NCBI RefSeq assembly: GCF_963924675.1
Contig: NC_089222.1
Span: 7,818,501-7,882,500, forward strand
DNA: 64,000 nt
From: Phocoena phocoena
Lineage: Eukaryota > Chordata > Mammalia > Artiodactyla > Phocoenidae
Reading direction: 5' to 3'
The notes under the pieces were generated by a model. That model was not told the origin of the DNA. It did not search any database and saw nothing but the letters and a program-made list of their open reading frames with translations. Below, piece after piece: positions 12,525 through 25,663 of the stretch (positions are counted from its first letter, which is position 1; each line of letters begins with the position of its first letter). Position numbers and translations under genes: made by a program.

Positions 12525-12949
12525 TAAGATTCAGGCAAAAACAAGGAAGCATCTTTTAAAAATGAAGGGCAAATAGATGGCAATCCAAAATATGAATAGT
12601 AACTATTAGGGGTGTTGTATAACATACGATACAAATTTAGCCCTGAAGATAGTAGGCATTGTGTAAACATGGCTATGCATAATAGTGGTCTTCCAAAAGG
12701 GTAGTTTACTATGACTATTTAAATCTACATACATTTTGATGTTCAAGGAATGATATATCTTGGATGAGAAAATGCACCTGCCAAAACTATTATGATTTAA
12801 ATATTTGTGATTAATATTCCAAAACCAAAAACTGCACTATCCAGAATTTTAAGTCTTGGACCACTCCATTTTTCCAAGGAGATGATGCATTGTAATAACC
12901 AGAGCTGGAAAACAAAATCATAGTAGAGAATAAGACAGACAAGGTCTAT

Positions 12950-13335
12950 GTTTTCATGTTCGTCACATTCTGGTGGGAGAAAGGGTAATAAATCAGTAAA
13001 TATATTAACAAACAAGTTAACTTCTGAGAGTGGTAAGTGCTGTAAAAGATATATGTCTAAAATTCAGGAGGATGTGGTAGAAGTCATTGGGGTGGGAGGA
13101 GGGAGCAACAGCGGGTAAGGTGGCCTCTCTGGTGAGGTGACATCTCACAGGTAACAAATCAATGAGAGAGAGGAACTCATGGAAGAATGAGGGACAGGGC
13201 TTCCTTGGCATAAAACACCAGTAAGTGCAAAAGTCCTGAGGTGAGAGTGAGTTTGGGATGCTTGAGAATCAGACAAAAAAGGCTAGTATGTCTGGAGATG
13301 GTGAGAAATAGGGAAACATTAGATCAAGACTAAGT
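12950..13335 (+). repeat. Ancient interspersed repeat, family not assigned
   Basis: The pattern GGTGGGAGGAGGGAGCAACAG ... GTGCAAAAGTCCTGAGGTGAGAG ... GGAGTTTCTATTTTAATCC resembles a widely dispersed old mammalian repeat that I recall by its ordered motifs. It continues after 13546 and is interrupted by the hAT-like element at 13340-13545. Confidence 0.4.
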
Positions 13336-13339
13336 AAGG

Positions 13340-13545
13340 ACCTTCCAACCAAGGACCAGCAAACTATTACCCATCGGCCAAATCTGGAGTGCTGCAAGTT
13401 TCTGTAGACCAGCAGCTAAGAATGATTTTTACATTTTTAAAGGACACACTTTAAATGGTAGTAGAAGTATCAACATAATATCCTCTTAACTTTCAAAGTC
13501 TAAAATATTTACTATCTTCTGACACTTTACAGAAAGAGGCTCCAT
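13340..13545 (+). mobile_element. Non-autonomous hAT-like DNA transposon relic
   Basis: It begins ACCAGCAAACTATTACCC and GGCCAAATCTGGAGTGCTGC, contains CAGCTAAGAATGATTTTTACATT, and ends with CTAAAATATTTACTATCTTCTGACACTTTACAGAAAGAGG. This is the recognisable order of an old mammalian MER-type element that begins and ends near CAGCAAACT-like termini. The middle is shortened. The exact family name was not assigned. Confidence 0.6.
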
Positions 13546-14486
13546 TCTAGACCATGGTAAGGAGTTTCTATTTTAATCCAAAGTTAGGGGAAGGCATTAA
13601 AGTTTTGACATGGAGAACAGAGGTGAGTTACATGTTTTGATTTTGCCTCCTATGCAGAACTCAGGGCAAGGCATGGAATCAGGTAACACAGCAGTTGTCT
13701 CAGTAAGAGATTTAAGTGGCTCAAAGAGAAAATTCCTAAAGTAGGAGGATTTGGAATAAGAGCAAAGAACACTGCAAGTTGTACACTATCAATTAAGCAT
13801 GACCTGAATTAGTTAGAACTCTCTATAGTTTCAAAGCTGGCAGTCCAGGAGGAAGATGAAGGGGAACATGGTTCTTAGATGATTCAATGCCAGGTGATCT
13901 AACCTAAATCTTCTTTTGTGCTAAAGTCTTCTCCACAGTATCCTGATGGAAGGTCAGTTATTTCTGTGCAAACAGCTCCAGAAATAAGAAATTCATTTCT
14001 AACAGACAACAACAAAAATGGTGTATGCCTTGTAGACAACTCTGAAAAGGGAACAATTTAACTGATGTTTTTCATTCTGGGCACTAAAATTTTGATGTTA
14101 AAAAATGAGGGGTCAGAGAACTTATTTTCAGGACAATAAGTGATGGAGTCATTACTCAGAACTTCATGAAGATGTTGCATCCCTCTTCTTCTGTTATCCT
14201 GAGTCATTATGTATTGCCAGTGTTTGTTCAAAAGCCAAAGATGAAGATGGAACATGGGAACAAAGAAGAAGTGAAGGCAGGAGTGTGCAACATACAGCCT
14301 GGAAAAGATTTAATAAATAATAACCTGAGAAGATGAATACCAGAAAAACATGAGGAGAAACAGAGATCTGAATAGTTAAACATAGGGAAGAAGAGCAGAG
14401 AACAAAGCAAATAGTCCAATCAATGGAGATGAACACACGAAAAAGGAAGTCTCCACCATGAACTGACCAATGAAACAAAAGGGAAT
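13546..14486. other. Unassigned DNA, partly old-repeat-like
   Basis: 13546-13660 probably continues the old repeat from 12950. The rest shows no gene or repeat I recognise. Confidence 0.4.
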
Positions 14487-14494
14487 CTTTCTTA

Positions 14495-15034
14495 AACATA
14501 AATGTCCATCAACAGATGAATGGATAAAGAAGATGTGGTACATATATACAATGGAATATTACCCAGCCATAAAAAGAATGAAATAATGCCATTTGCAGCA
14601 ACATGGATGGACCTAGAGATTATCATACTAAGTGAAGTCAGTCAGACAGAGAAAGACAAATATCATATGATATCACTTATATGTGGAATCTAAAATACAA
14701 CACAAATGAACTAATCTATAAAACAGAAACAGACTCAAAGACATAAAGAACAGACTTCTGGTTGACAAGGGGGAAGGGGGTGAGAGAGGGATGGATTGGG
14801 AGTTTGGGCTGAGCAGATGCAAACTATTATATATAGAATGGATAAACAAAAAGGTCCTACTGTATAGCACAGTGAACTATTGATATATTCAATATCCTGT
14901 GATAAACCATAATGGAAAAGAATATGAAAAAGAATGTGTATATATGTATAACTGAATCACTTTGCTGTATGCCTGAAATTAACACAACATTGTAAATCAA
15001 CTATACTTGAATAAAATATTTTTAAAAAAAAAAA
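14495..15034 (+). mobile_element. 5'-truncated L1 (end of ORF2 plus 3'UTR)
   Basis: It starts with the end of ORF2 (TGGATAAAGAAGATGTGGTAC, GAATATTACCCAGCCATAAA), then the 3'UTR with TATGTGGAATCTAAAATACA, and ends TTGAATAAAATATTT followed by an A-run at 15022-15034. Its left flank carries CTTTCTTA (14487-14494). The matching copy is at 15310-15317, beyond a second L1 tail. Confidence 0.9.
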
Positions 15035-15309
15035 CAGCATCCAAATGTAAAATAGATAACTAGTGGGAAGCAGCCACATAGCACAGGGAGGTCAGCTCGG
15101 TGCTTTGTGACCACCTAGAGGGGTGGGATAGGGAGAGTGGGAGGGAGACGCAAGAGGAAGGAGATATGGAAGTATATGCATATGTATAGCTGATTCACTT
15201 TGTTATAAAGCAGAAACTAACACACCATTGTAAAGCAATTATACTCCAATAAAGATGTTTTTAAAAAAATACTCATTTCTCACTAAAATAAATAAATAAA
15301 TAACGGCAC
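15035..15309 (+). mobile_element. 5'-truncated L1 tail of the L1-C 3'UTR type
   Basis: It contains AGTGGGAAGCAGCCACATAG, GGTCAGCTCGGTGCTTTGTG, AGAGGGGTGGGATAGGGAG and CCAATAAAGATGTTTTTAAA. These correspond to the 3'UTR of L1-C (reverse complement of 55740-55950). It sits exactly at the A-tail of the preceding L1. After its tail there is a short non-A segment and an (AAAT)n stretch at 15284-15303. Confidence 0.88.
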
Positions 15310-15317
15310 CTTTCTTA

Positions 15318-18300
15318 CCAATGATGATTTCATAAGCATTGTTCATCTTCCAATTCTTAGCTCCACAATGTCTTACAGAACGGCCCAACACTGAGGAAAT
15401 CTAGTTCCCATTGAACATCCACAATTGATCTTAAATAGAGGGGCAGGGAAAAGAACGTTTTTCTGTGGGTTGTAAGATTATGGTAGGTACTTCTCCCCCT
15501 ACCCATCTCCCAGGCTCCTCATACACACTGCAGCTCAAGAGATTGGTTTTGCCTGAAACCAGGGACTTCGTCTTGAACATTTGGTACCATCTGAAGGCCA
15601 ACCACAGTCCCTTCCCCATGATATCAATTAATTAAATAGAAGATAGTTAATTGAGATATAGTCTCAACCCAGGATTTGAGACAGTTAACTCACGTCAAAC
15701 GTTCTCCTACTTCCTCCTCTTAAAGCACACGTAGAAAATATAAAAAATTAAAGTGACTTGAAAAAGGCAATGTCTGACTGGTCTCTTACCTATTTTAGCT
15801 AAATCTAATATCTAAATTTTAAAAAAAATTAGAAAAGGACAACTCTCTTTGCTCTCTTTCTCCCTTCTTCATCAGAGAAGAAGCCTAGAACTATTTTTAG
15901 ATGAGTCCATGAGCAAACACGTCCTGCCAGCATCCATCACCAAGCCCAATAGTTCTCTGCACTGATAACATGAACTCTGAGGGGAAGTCATCTTTGTTAA
16001 TCAGACTTGATTTTCAGGGGTCTTTTTATGTTGTATATTCTTAACAATAACAAGATTATTGCAATTGGAGAATTAACAGCTCCTTGATTTTAGTCCTCTT
16101 ATGCTTTGCTTCAGTGGTCTAAAAATCTTTTAAAGATGTTTGCCTGAAATCAAAGACTTTACCAGGGTAAAGCTTAAACTTCCAAGTACCCTGAGCCACT
16201 AAGAACTCCCAATAGAAAAAGACATTAACTGAGTGGTCTTCTTGAATAAGTAAATGCACAAAGATTATGTGACCTAATTACCCATCTGACTGGCTTATTA
16301 TAGGTGCTGAAAGGAGAAATAAATGCTCTCAGACAATACTTTGACAAATGTATCTTGGTCGTTGACCTGATTATTAAGATTTATTAGTATTGGAGCCCAT
16401 TTTTTAGGCAACATCTCTGAAGTTATGATAGAGATTAACATCAGGATTAAATACACAAATATTCATTTTCCACCTCATTATATACAGCACATGTAATTCA
16501 TAAAGCAAGGTTAAACTGTGTTCTTATTACAATCCTTCACTGGGATTGCTATCAAATTTGCTGTTGCTCAAATGGAAGTTTGTAGTGGATAGCATGAGTA
16601 CATTTCTGTTATTATATGTGGCAATAGATAACGCTATCCCCCAAATGTGTGAACTGAAAGATGCGTTTCAATAGATTCAGATGGTTCTCTGAATAAGATA
16701 GTGAAATGTTTCATGATACTCAGTATTAGAATGTAAACTGATATTCTTTCCTTTCCTCTCCTTTGAAAAATGTTCCATTAGTATAGATGATTATTTTACA
16801 AAACACTTTTAAGAAGCGACAACAATAAAGAAAAGAAGTGATTAATTATGTGAGATCTTCAATCATGCTTATCCTTGATTGCTTTCATTGTAACCAAAGT
16901 AGAAAATTCCATTAATATGGTGGTTTTGATTATTCAAAATGGTCAGATTTAGCCTTAAATACTGAAAGCAGCAGTAGGGAGAAACAAAGTCTAGATGAAA
17001 AAAAAAAAAAAAAAGAATGAAAGAGAGAAAAGAAAACTGTCCCTGTTAATGAGATGACCCACTTAGCTCACCAATCAGGCCATTCACATTTTCCTTTCAA
17101 TAGACTGACTGTCAACTCACTTTCAAGTTCTTTGAGTTGATAAACAAAGAGGAAATTAAGAAATAAATTTGGCCTCATTTTTAACGTGTCTTAGATTTGC
17201 TACTTTGCTTTTTTACTGCTCTCTAACCAGAGCTAGGAGTACCAAGCAAACATGTTCAAATTAGACAGCAGTGGATCCTGCTCAAGATGACATAAAATAA
17301 TTATATGTTGATGCAAACATTTTACTCCAAGCACACAACAATAACAGACAAACATCTCAGAAAAAAAAAGAAAAAAAATCAAAAAGCCATCAACAAGTTC
17401 AAACACAAGTTAAAGGTCAAGGTGACTGGATCTATGAAAATTCCAATATGCCCACTGAGTAGAAAATTCAAGTTGCCAATACTATTAGATGTCACTGGAT
17501 TGACAGCTCTGGAGGCTGGTCAAGGCAACTTCAAATGGTGAACACAGAAATTGCCAAAACGTGTTAGTAAATTGAATTGTTAACTATAAAATAATGATAC
17601 CTGATATTTGTGGGAGTTTATTTTGTTTACTTATAATAAGATACTGGTCAACAAAAACAAAAAGAGAAAAAGTATAAAATGAATAACAAAAATCTTTTTT
17701 AGTTTTTAATGTTCAGGAAGAAACTATAACATATAATTCATAAAAATAAATATATATATCTACAGAAACACATATAAATGCACACATACATACTATCTAT
17801 AATTAAGTATGCATATTATAAATTTAAGAGTAATTACTAATAGAATAGAAGTAAAATACAGAACTTCCAAACCAGCAGAGAATAAAAATAAATATAGAAA
17901 TTTAGAAAATGTTTTAATTCAATCAAAAAGAGAAAAGAAGGACAAAATGACATCCAACAAAAAGAACTTAAGCAGAAAGCAAAAAAAGTACAAAAATATC
18001 AATTACTAAAATAAATATAAAGCTAATAATAGAGCTACTAAAATGCAGATATTATTGTGCTGTATGTTTTTAACTCAGCTTTTTTTATGCTGCTTTAAAG
18101 AGCCACATTGAAAGCAAAACACAGAAAACTTGAAAATGAAGAATAGAAAAATATATCTTGCAAATAATAACCAAAAAGAAGCTGGAGTGACACAGTAATA
18201 GGAAACAAAATAGAATTTAAGGAAAAATTATTGATAGGGTTGTAGGGAAAATATTACATAATAACAAGAACAATACATTAAGAAGATATAACAGTCAGTT

Positions 18301-18765
18301 AATATATATCTAACACCAGAATTTGAAACATATTTTTAAAACTGACATAATTGAAAGGAAAATTGACATATTCAAATTATTTTGGGAGAATTTAACACAG
18401 GTCAGTCAGAAATTGCTAGTACAAGCTTTTTTAAAAATAGTAAGCATGCTGAAGACTGAAAAAAAAAATCACCAAGTTCATATTTGGAGATGTGTTTGTG
18501 TGTGGGGGGGGGTGGGTATTTATATACACACACATATACCAAGAAAATATACTCTTTTCAAGTACACATGGAGCAATTACAAAATTATCCACTTCCTAGG
18601 TCTCAAAGGAGTGTGAAAATATTTTTAGGAAAATGATACCATTTCAATTATGTAATTTATCATGATTAAATTAGAAATTAACAATAGAAAGATAGTTAAA
18701 TTCAACCTGGAAGTTTTAAATGCACTACTAAATAAATTGTGAATAAAAGAAAAAGGACTATAAGA
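15318..18765. other. Unassigned AT-rich DNA
   Basis: About 3.4 kb with no coding region, RNA gene or repeat family I can name. A-runs are at about 16997-17014 and 17358-17380. A G-run next to a CA tract is at 18505-18536. Confidence 0.5.
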
Positions 18766-18773
18766 TATGGAAG

Positions 18774-19205
18774 CAACGTAAATGTCCATTGACAAAGGAA
18801 TAGATAAAGAAGATGTGTTACATATATACAATGGAATACTACTCAGCCATAAAAAAGAATGAAATAGTGCCATTTGCAGCAACATGGATAGACCTAGAGA
18901 TTATCATACAAAGTGAAGTAAGTCAAACAGAGAAAGACAAATATCACATGATATCACTTATATGTGGAATCTAAAAAAATGATACAAATGAACTTATTTA
19001 CAAAATAGAAATAGACTCACAGACATAGAAAACAAACTTATGGTTACCAAAGAGGAAGGGGGAGGGGGACGGATAAATTAGAAGTTTGGGATTAACATAT
19101 ACACACTACTCTATATAAAATAGATAATCAAAAAAGACCTACTGTATAGCATAGAAAACAACACTCAACATCTTGTAATAACCCAAAATGGAAAAGAATC
19201 TGAAA

Positions 19206-19251
<46 letters not shown>

Positions 19252-19320
19252 CTGAATCACTTTACTGTATACCTAAATCATTGGAAATCAGCTATACTTC
19301 AATTTTAAAAAAGAAAAATG
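18774..19320 (+). mobile_element. 5'-truncated L1 with a TA repeat in its 3'UTR
   Basis: Same tail type as 14495: ATAGATAAAGAAGATGTGTTAC, ACTCAGCCATAAAAAAGAATG, TATGTGGAATCTAAAAAAATG and an A-rich end near 19312. It is flanked by TATGGAAG at 18766-18773 and 19323-19330. A (TA)n tract of about 40 bp (19208-19247) has grown inside the 3'UTR, where the other copies have a short TATATATGTATA. Confidence 0.9.
19208..19247. repeat. (TA)n microsatellite inside an L1 tail
   Basis: About 20 uninterrupted TA units. Confidence 0.95.
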
Positions 19321-19330
19321 GCTATGGAAG

Positions 19331-20358
19331 TTAGAGAACTTTTGCAATAGGATGATAACGATAGCACTACATGTCAATAGCTATTGGATGAAGTTAACGT
19401 AATAATTCAGGAGAAATTATTAGCACTTTGATATTCTTTTCCTGCCCACTGACCTCACAGAGGATTACCTTGATGAATCAGAGAATTCTAAGAACATCGA
19501 ATCTCAAAAGGAAAGGCGATCTCAGTCACTTTCCACTTTGTGGTATCTTCGCCGTAAGTCTCACTCACTCTGAATTTATAATACTTTCTCTGCTTTAGCC
19601 TCTGCTCCCAGCAGCCACAAAGATTTTGCTTATTCATGTGCAAAAGGAGGTTCTTTAGACCATGCTTTGGAAAGTAGGACATCTACTTTGGTTCACTATT
19701 TTCAAATATCATCCTCATAAGGTGAGGGACCCATAAATAGTGTTATCTACCAGTTGTTAGGTAAGAAAGGAATTATACTGAAATATGAGATGTCTCCCTT
19801 GTCCTAAGAAACCTGGAGCTTAGAGGAGAAGTTTAGGCTGACCTATGACAGAACAACTCTGCAGGTATGAAATAATTGTGTGTTCAAAAACATGCGATTT
19901 TGGAATATTGTCAGATTTGGGAGGAGGTCATTAAAAGTTGGAGTACTCAGATGAGAAGGGCAGTGATGGGACCTTGAAGGGAAGGTAAAACCATGATAGA
20001 CAGGGAGGAGGCCCTGTGGGCCAGGGTGCTACAGAGAACTGTGGGAGAGCTAGAGAACGCAAGGTTTATGGATGTGTCACAGCAACCCCATTGAGCTGGT
20101 GCTGAAAACGCAGGCTTCTGTGTGTTACCAGGTGATGTACATGGAAACTGAGGCAAACTGAGGCAAAGCTGGCCCTAGAGTTAGTGGTTGGGGGGGTTGA
20201 GAGAGGGGCTCTAAACATTTGTTTGAATGTCTGTACTCTGATCTCTAGGCGATAGAAACCTACTAAGGATTTTAGTGAGGAAAAACACCATTGTTGAAGC
20301 ATTCCTAGAAAACTACATTTGGAAACAGCATGCAGGTAGAAAAGAGGGTACTTGAAGC
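19331..20358. other. Unassigned DNA
   Basis: No gene recognised. The part 19900-20340 may be old interspersed repeat, but no family is assigned. Confidence 0.4.
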
Positions 20359-20375
20359 AGAAAGAAGGGTTAGTC

Positions 20376-20724
20376 TAAAAAGAAATGATACAAATGAACT
20401 TATTTACAAAACAGAAACACACTCACAGACTTAGAGAATGAACTTAGGGTTACAAGGGGGAAAAGGGGGGAAGGATAGCTAGGGAGTTTGGGATTGACAT
20501 GTACACACCACTATATTTTAAATGAATAACCAATAAGGACTTACTGTAGAGCACAGGAAACACTGCTCAGTATTGTGTAACAACCTAAATGGGGAAAGAA
20601 TTTGAAAAAGAATAGATACATGTATACGTATAACTGAATCACTCTTCTGTACACCTGAAACTAACACAACACTGTCAATCAACTATACTCTAATATAAAA
20701 TTAAAAGTTTAAAAAAAAATAAAA
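20376..20724 (+). mobile_element. 5'-truncated L1 tail directly upstream of L1-B
   Basis: An L1 3'UTR of the 14495/18774 type, ending CTCTAATATAAAATTAAAAG and an A-rich tail. A 17-bp repeat (one mismatch) at 20359-20375 and 28652-28668 flanks this tail together with L1-B. This tail therefore probably inserted first, and L1-B later landed in its A-tail. Confidence 0.9.
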
Positions 20725-22665
20725 GGAGGAGCTTCAAGATGGCGGAAGAGTAAGACGTGGAGATCACCTTCCTCCCCACAAATACATCGGAAATACATCT
20801 ACACGTGGAATAACTCCTACAGAACACCTACTGAAAGCTGGCAGAAGACCTCAGACCTCCCAAAAGGCAAGAAACTCCCCACGTACCTGGGTAGGGCAAA
20901 AGAAAAAAGAATAAACAGAGACAAAAGGATAGGGGCGGGACCTGCACCAGTGGGAGGGAGCTGTGAAGGAGGAAAGGTTGCCACACACTAGAAGCCCCTT
21001 CATGGGCGGAGACTGCAGGTGGCAGAGGGGAAAGTTTCAGAGCCACAGAGGAGAGCACAGCAACAAGGGTGCAGAAGGCAAAGCGGAGAGATTCCCGCAC
21101 AGAGGATCAGTGCCGACCGGCACTCACTAGCCCGAGAGGCTTGTCTGCTCACCCGTCGAGGCAGGCGGGGCTGGGAGCTAAGGCTCGGACTTTGGTCGGA
21201 GCACTGGGAGACGACTGGGGATGGCGGGGTGAACACAACCTGCAGGGGGTTAGTGCACCACGACTGGATGGGAGGGAGTCTGGGGAGAAGTCTGGACCTG
21301 CCGAAGAGGCAAAAGACATTTTCTTCCCTCTCTGTTTCCTGGTGCACAAGGAGAGGGGATTAAGAGCGCTGCTTAAAGGAGCTGCAGAGACGGGCGCGAG
21401 CCGTGGCTAAAAGCGCGGACCCCAGAGACAGGCAGGAGATTCTAAGGGTGTTGCTGCTGCCAGCAAGAAGCCTGTGTGCAAGCACAGGTCACTCTCCACA
21501 GCTCCCCTCCTGGGAGCCTGTGCAGCCCGCCACTGTCAGGGTCCCGTGATCGAGGGACAACTTCCCCAGGAAACACAGCGCGCCTCAGGCAGGTGCAATG
21601 TCACACTGACCTCTGCCGCCACAGGCTTGCCCTGCACTATGTACCCCTCCTTCCCTCTGGCCTGAGTGAGCCAGAGCCCCCGAATCAGCTGCTCCTTTAA
21701 GCCTATACTGTCTGACGGAAGAACGGATGCCTCAAGCAACCTACACGCAGAGGCGGGTCCAAATCCAAGGTGGGTACAGAACCCCAGGAGCTGTACGAAC
21801 AAAGAAGAGAAACGGAAATCTCTCCCAGCAGCCTCAGGAGCAGTGGATTAATTCTCCACAATCAATTTGATGCACCTGGCATCTGTGGAATTCCTGAATA
21901 GAAAACGAATCATCCCAAATTGAGGAGGTGGATTTTGGGAACATGATATACGTATTTTTCTCCCTTTTACTCTTTTCGTGAGTGTGTATGTGTATGCTCC
22001 TGTGTGTGATTTTGTCTGTATGGCTTTGCTTTTACCATTTGTCTTCGGGTTCTGTCTGTCTGGTTTTTTTTCTTTTTTTCACTTAAATTTTTTTAAAATA
22101 ACTTTATTTTATTTTATCTTTATTTTATTTAATCTTCTTTCTTTTTTTTTCTCCCTTATATTCTGAGCTGTCAGGATGACAGCCCCTTGGTGCTCCAGCC
22201 AGGGGTCATGACTGTGGATCTGAGGTGGGAGAGCCAAGTTCAGGACACTGGTACACAAGAGACCTCCCAGCTCCACGTAATACCAAATGGCATAAATCTC
22301 CCAGAGATCTCCATCTCAACACCAAGACCCAGCTCCACTGAACGACCAGCAAGCTATAGTGCTGGACATCCTATGCCAAACAACTAGCAAGACAGGAACA
22401 CAACCCCACCCAAGAACAGAGAGGCTGCCTAAAATCATAATAAGGCCAGAGACGCCCTCAAACACACCACCAGAGGTGGACCTGCCCACCAGAAAGACAA
22501 AATACAGCCTCATCCACCAGAACACAGGCACTAGTCCCCTCCACCAGGAAGCCTACACAACCCACTGAACCAACCTTAGCCAATGGGGGCAGACACCAAA
22601 AACAATTGGAACTACAAACGTGCAGCCTACGAAAAGGAGACCCCAAACACAGTAAGTTAAGCAAA
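20725..22665 (+). promoter_or_regulatory. L1-B 5'UTR, internal promoter region (1.9 kb type)
   Basis: The leader begins GGAGGAGCTTCAAGATGGCGG. CAAGATGGCGG (20735-20745) fits the YY1 core found at the start of active L1 promoters. The first kilobase is GC-rich with CpG sites. A T-rich tract lies at about 22068-22153. It resembles the L1-A leader but not that of L1-C. Overlapping open frames at 21019-21410 on both strands are leader sequence, not genes. Confidence 0.8.
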
Positions 22666-23554
22666 ATGAGAAGACAGAGAAACACACAGCAGATGAAGGA
22701 GCAAGGTAAAAACCCACTGGACCTAACAAATGACAAGGAAGTAGGCAGTCTACTGGAAAAATAATTCAGAATAACAATAGTAAAGATGATCCAAAATCAT
22801 GGAAATAGAAGGGAAGAAATACAAGAAACATTTAACAAGGACCTAGAAGAACTAAAGAGCAAACAAACACTTATGAACAACACAATAAATGAAACTAAAA
22901 ATTCTCTAGAAGGAATCAATAGCAGAATAACTGAGGCAGAAGAATGGATAAGTGATCTGGAAGATAAAATAGTGGAAATAACTACCACAGAGCAGAATAA
23001 AGATAAAAGAATGAAAAGAAAAAGGACAGTCTCAGAGACCTCTAGGACAACAGTAAACGCACCAACATTTGAACTATAGGCGTCCAAGAAGAAGAAGAGA
23101 TAAAGGGACTGAGAAAATATTTGAAGAGATTATAGTGGAAAACTTCCCTAATATGAGAAAGGAAATAGTTAGTCAAGTCCAGGAAGCACAGAGAGTCCCA
23201 TACAGGATAAATCCAATGAGAAACACTCCAAGACACATATTAATCAAACTATCAAAAGTTAAATACAAAGAAAAAATATTAAAAGCAGCAAGGGAAAAAC
23301 AACAAATATCACACAAGGGAACCCCCATAAGGTTAACAGCTGAACTTTCAGCAGAAACTCTGCAAGCCAGAAGGGAGCGGCAGGATGTATTTAAATTGAT
23401 GAAGGAGAAAAACCTACAGCCAAGATTACTCTCCCCAGCAAGGATCTCATTCAGATTTGACAGAGAAATAAAAATCTTTACAGACAAGCAAAAGCTAAGA
23501 GAATTCAGCACCACAAAACCAGTTTTACAACAAATGCTAAAGGAACTTCTCTAG
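22666..23554 (+). pseudogene. L1-B ORF1, broken RNA-binding protein
   Basis: The start ATG at 22666-22668 follows the leader. The frame meets a stop at codon 33 (TAA in GAAAAATAATTC, about 22762), where the family has a Glu codon. The coiled-coil part is readable at 22786-23030 (SLEGINSRITEAEEWISDLED). A frameshift near 23080 follows, then an open RNA-binding and C-terminal half (to 23554) with TPRHILIKLSK, LTAELSAETLQARRE and the ending QQMLKELL. The whole span of about 296 codons is near the usual ORF1 size. ORF2 starts 57 bp downstream. Confidence 0.9.
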
Positions 23555-24762
23555 GAGGAAATACAAGAGAAGGAGAAGACCTACAATAACAAACCTGAAA
23601 CAAGTAAGAAAATGGTAATAGGAACATACATATTAATAATTACCTTAAACGTAAATGGATTAAATTCTCCGACCAAAAGACGTAGATTGGCTGAATGGAT
23701 ACAAAAACAAGACCTGTATATATGCTGTCTACAAGAAACCCACTTCAGACCTAGGGACACATACAGACTGAAAGTGAAGGGATGGAAAAAGATATTCCAT
23801 GCAAATGGAAACCAAAAGAACACTGGAGTAGCAAGTCTCATATCAGAGAAAATAGTTTAAAACAAAGACTATTACAAGAGACAAAAAAAGGACACTACAT
23901 AATGATCAACGGATCAATCCAAGAAGAAGATATAACAATTGTAAATATTTATGCACCCAACATAACAGTACCTCAATACATAAGGCAAATATGAACAGCC
24001 ATAAAAGGGGAAATCGACAGTAACACAATCATAATAGGGGACTTTAACACCCCACTTTCACCAATGGACAGATCATCCAAAATGAAAATAAATAAGGAAA
24101 CACAAGCTTTAAATGATATATTAAACAAGATGCACTTGATTGATATTTATAGGTCATTCCATCCAAAAACAACAGAATATACATTCTTCTCAAGTGCTCA
24201 TGGAACATTCTCCAGCATAGATCATATCTTGGGTCACAAATCAAGCCTTGGTAAATTTAAGAAAATTGAAATCTTATTAAGTATCTTTTGTGACCACAAC
24301 GCTATGAGATTAGATACCAATTACAGGAAAAATTCTGTGAAAAACACAAACACATGGAGGCTAAACAATAGACTACATAATAACCAAGAGATCACTGAAG
24401 AACAAAAAGGGACTCAAAAAATACGTAGAAACAAATGACAATGAAAATATGATGGCCCAAAACCTATGGGATGCAGCAAAAGCAGTTCTAAGAGGAAAAT
24501 TTATAGCAGTACAATCTTATGTTAAGAAATAAGAAACATCTCAAAAAAACAACCTAACCTTACATCTAAGGCAATTATAGAAAGAAGAACAAGAAAACCC
24601 CAAAGTTAGCCGAAGGAAAGAAATCATAAAGATCAGACCAGAAATAAATGAAAAAGAAATGAAGGAAACGATGGCAAAGATCAAGAAAACTAAAAGGTGG
24701 GTCTTTGAGAAGATAAACAAAATTGATAAACAATTAGCCAGAGTCATTCAAAATACAGGGAG

Positions 24763-24980
24763 GGGCTTCGCTGGTGACACAGTAGTTGACAGTCCACCTG
24801 CCGATTCAGGGGACACGGGTTCATGACCTGGTCCGGAAAGATCCCACATGCCGCAGAGCAGCTGGGCCCATGAGCCATGGCCTCTGAGCCTGAGCATCCG
24901 GAGCCTGTGCTCTGCAATGGGAGAGGCCACAACAGTGAGAGGCCCGCATACTGCGAAAAAAATAGATCAAATAAATAAAA
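24763..24980 (+). mobile_element. CHR-2-like SINE in L1-B ORF2
   Basis: Short tRNA-derived SINE: GGGGCTTCGCTGGTGACACAG, a CTGCCGATTCAGGGGACACG head, then GATCCCACATGCCGCAG, GAGCCTGTGCTCTGCAATGG, GAGAGGCCACAACAGTGAGAGGCC and an A-rich tail. It is flanked by about 12-bp repeats with one mismatch (24751-24762 and 24981-24992). The type is the same as 38844 and shorter than the CHR-1 type. This form points to the whale/hippo branch. Confidence 0.92.
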
Positions 24981-25663
24981 AAATAAAGGGAGAAGACTCA
25001 AATCAATAGAACTAGAAATGAAAAAGGGGAAGTAACAACTGACACTGCAGAAATACAAAGGATCATAAGACATTACTACAAGCAACTATATGCCAATATA
25101 ATGGACAACCTGGAAGAAATGGACAAATTCTTAGAAATGCACAACCTTCTGAGACTGACTCAGGAAGAAATAGTAAATATAAACAGACCAATCACAAGCA
25201 CTGAAAATGAAATTGTAATTAAAAATCTTCCAACAAACAAACGCCTAGGACCATATGGCTTCACAGGCGAATTCTATCAAATATTTAGAGAAGAGCTAAC
25301 ACCTATCCTTCTCAAACTCTTCCAAAATATATCAGAGGGAGGAACACTCCCAATTGCATTTTACGAGGGCACCATGACCCTGATACCAAAACCAGACAAA
25401 GATGTCACAAAGAAAGAAAACTACAGGCCAATATCACTGATGAACATAGATGCAAAAATCCTCAACAAAATACTAGCAAACAGAATCCAACAGCACATTA
25501 AAAGGGTTATATACCATGATCAAATGGGATTTATCCCAGGAATGCAAGGATTCTTCACTCTACGCAAACCAAACAACGTGATACACCATATTAAAAATTG
25601 AAAGAGAAAAACCATATGATCATCTCAATAGATGCAGAGAAAGCTTTCAACAAAATTCAACAC

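Noticed and set aside
21019..21410. Overlapping 113-115-codon frames on both strands
   Set aside because: L1-B 5'UTR sequence. Stops are rare here because of base composition. No shared product with L1-A or L1-C.
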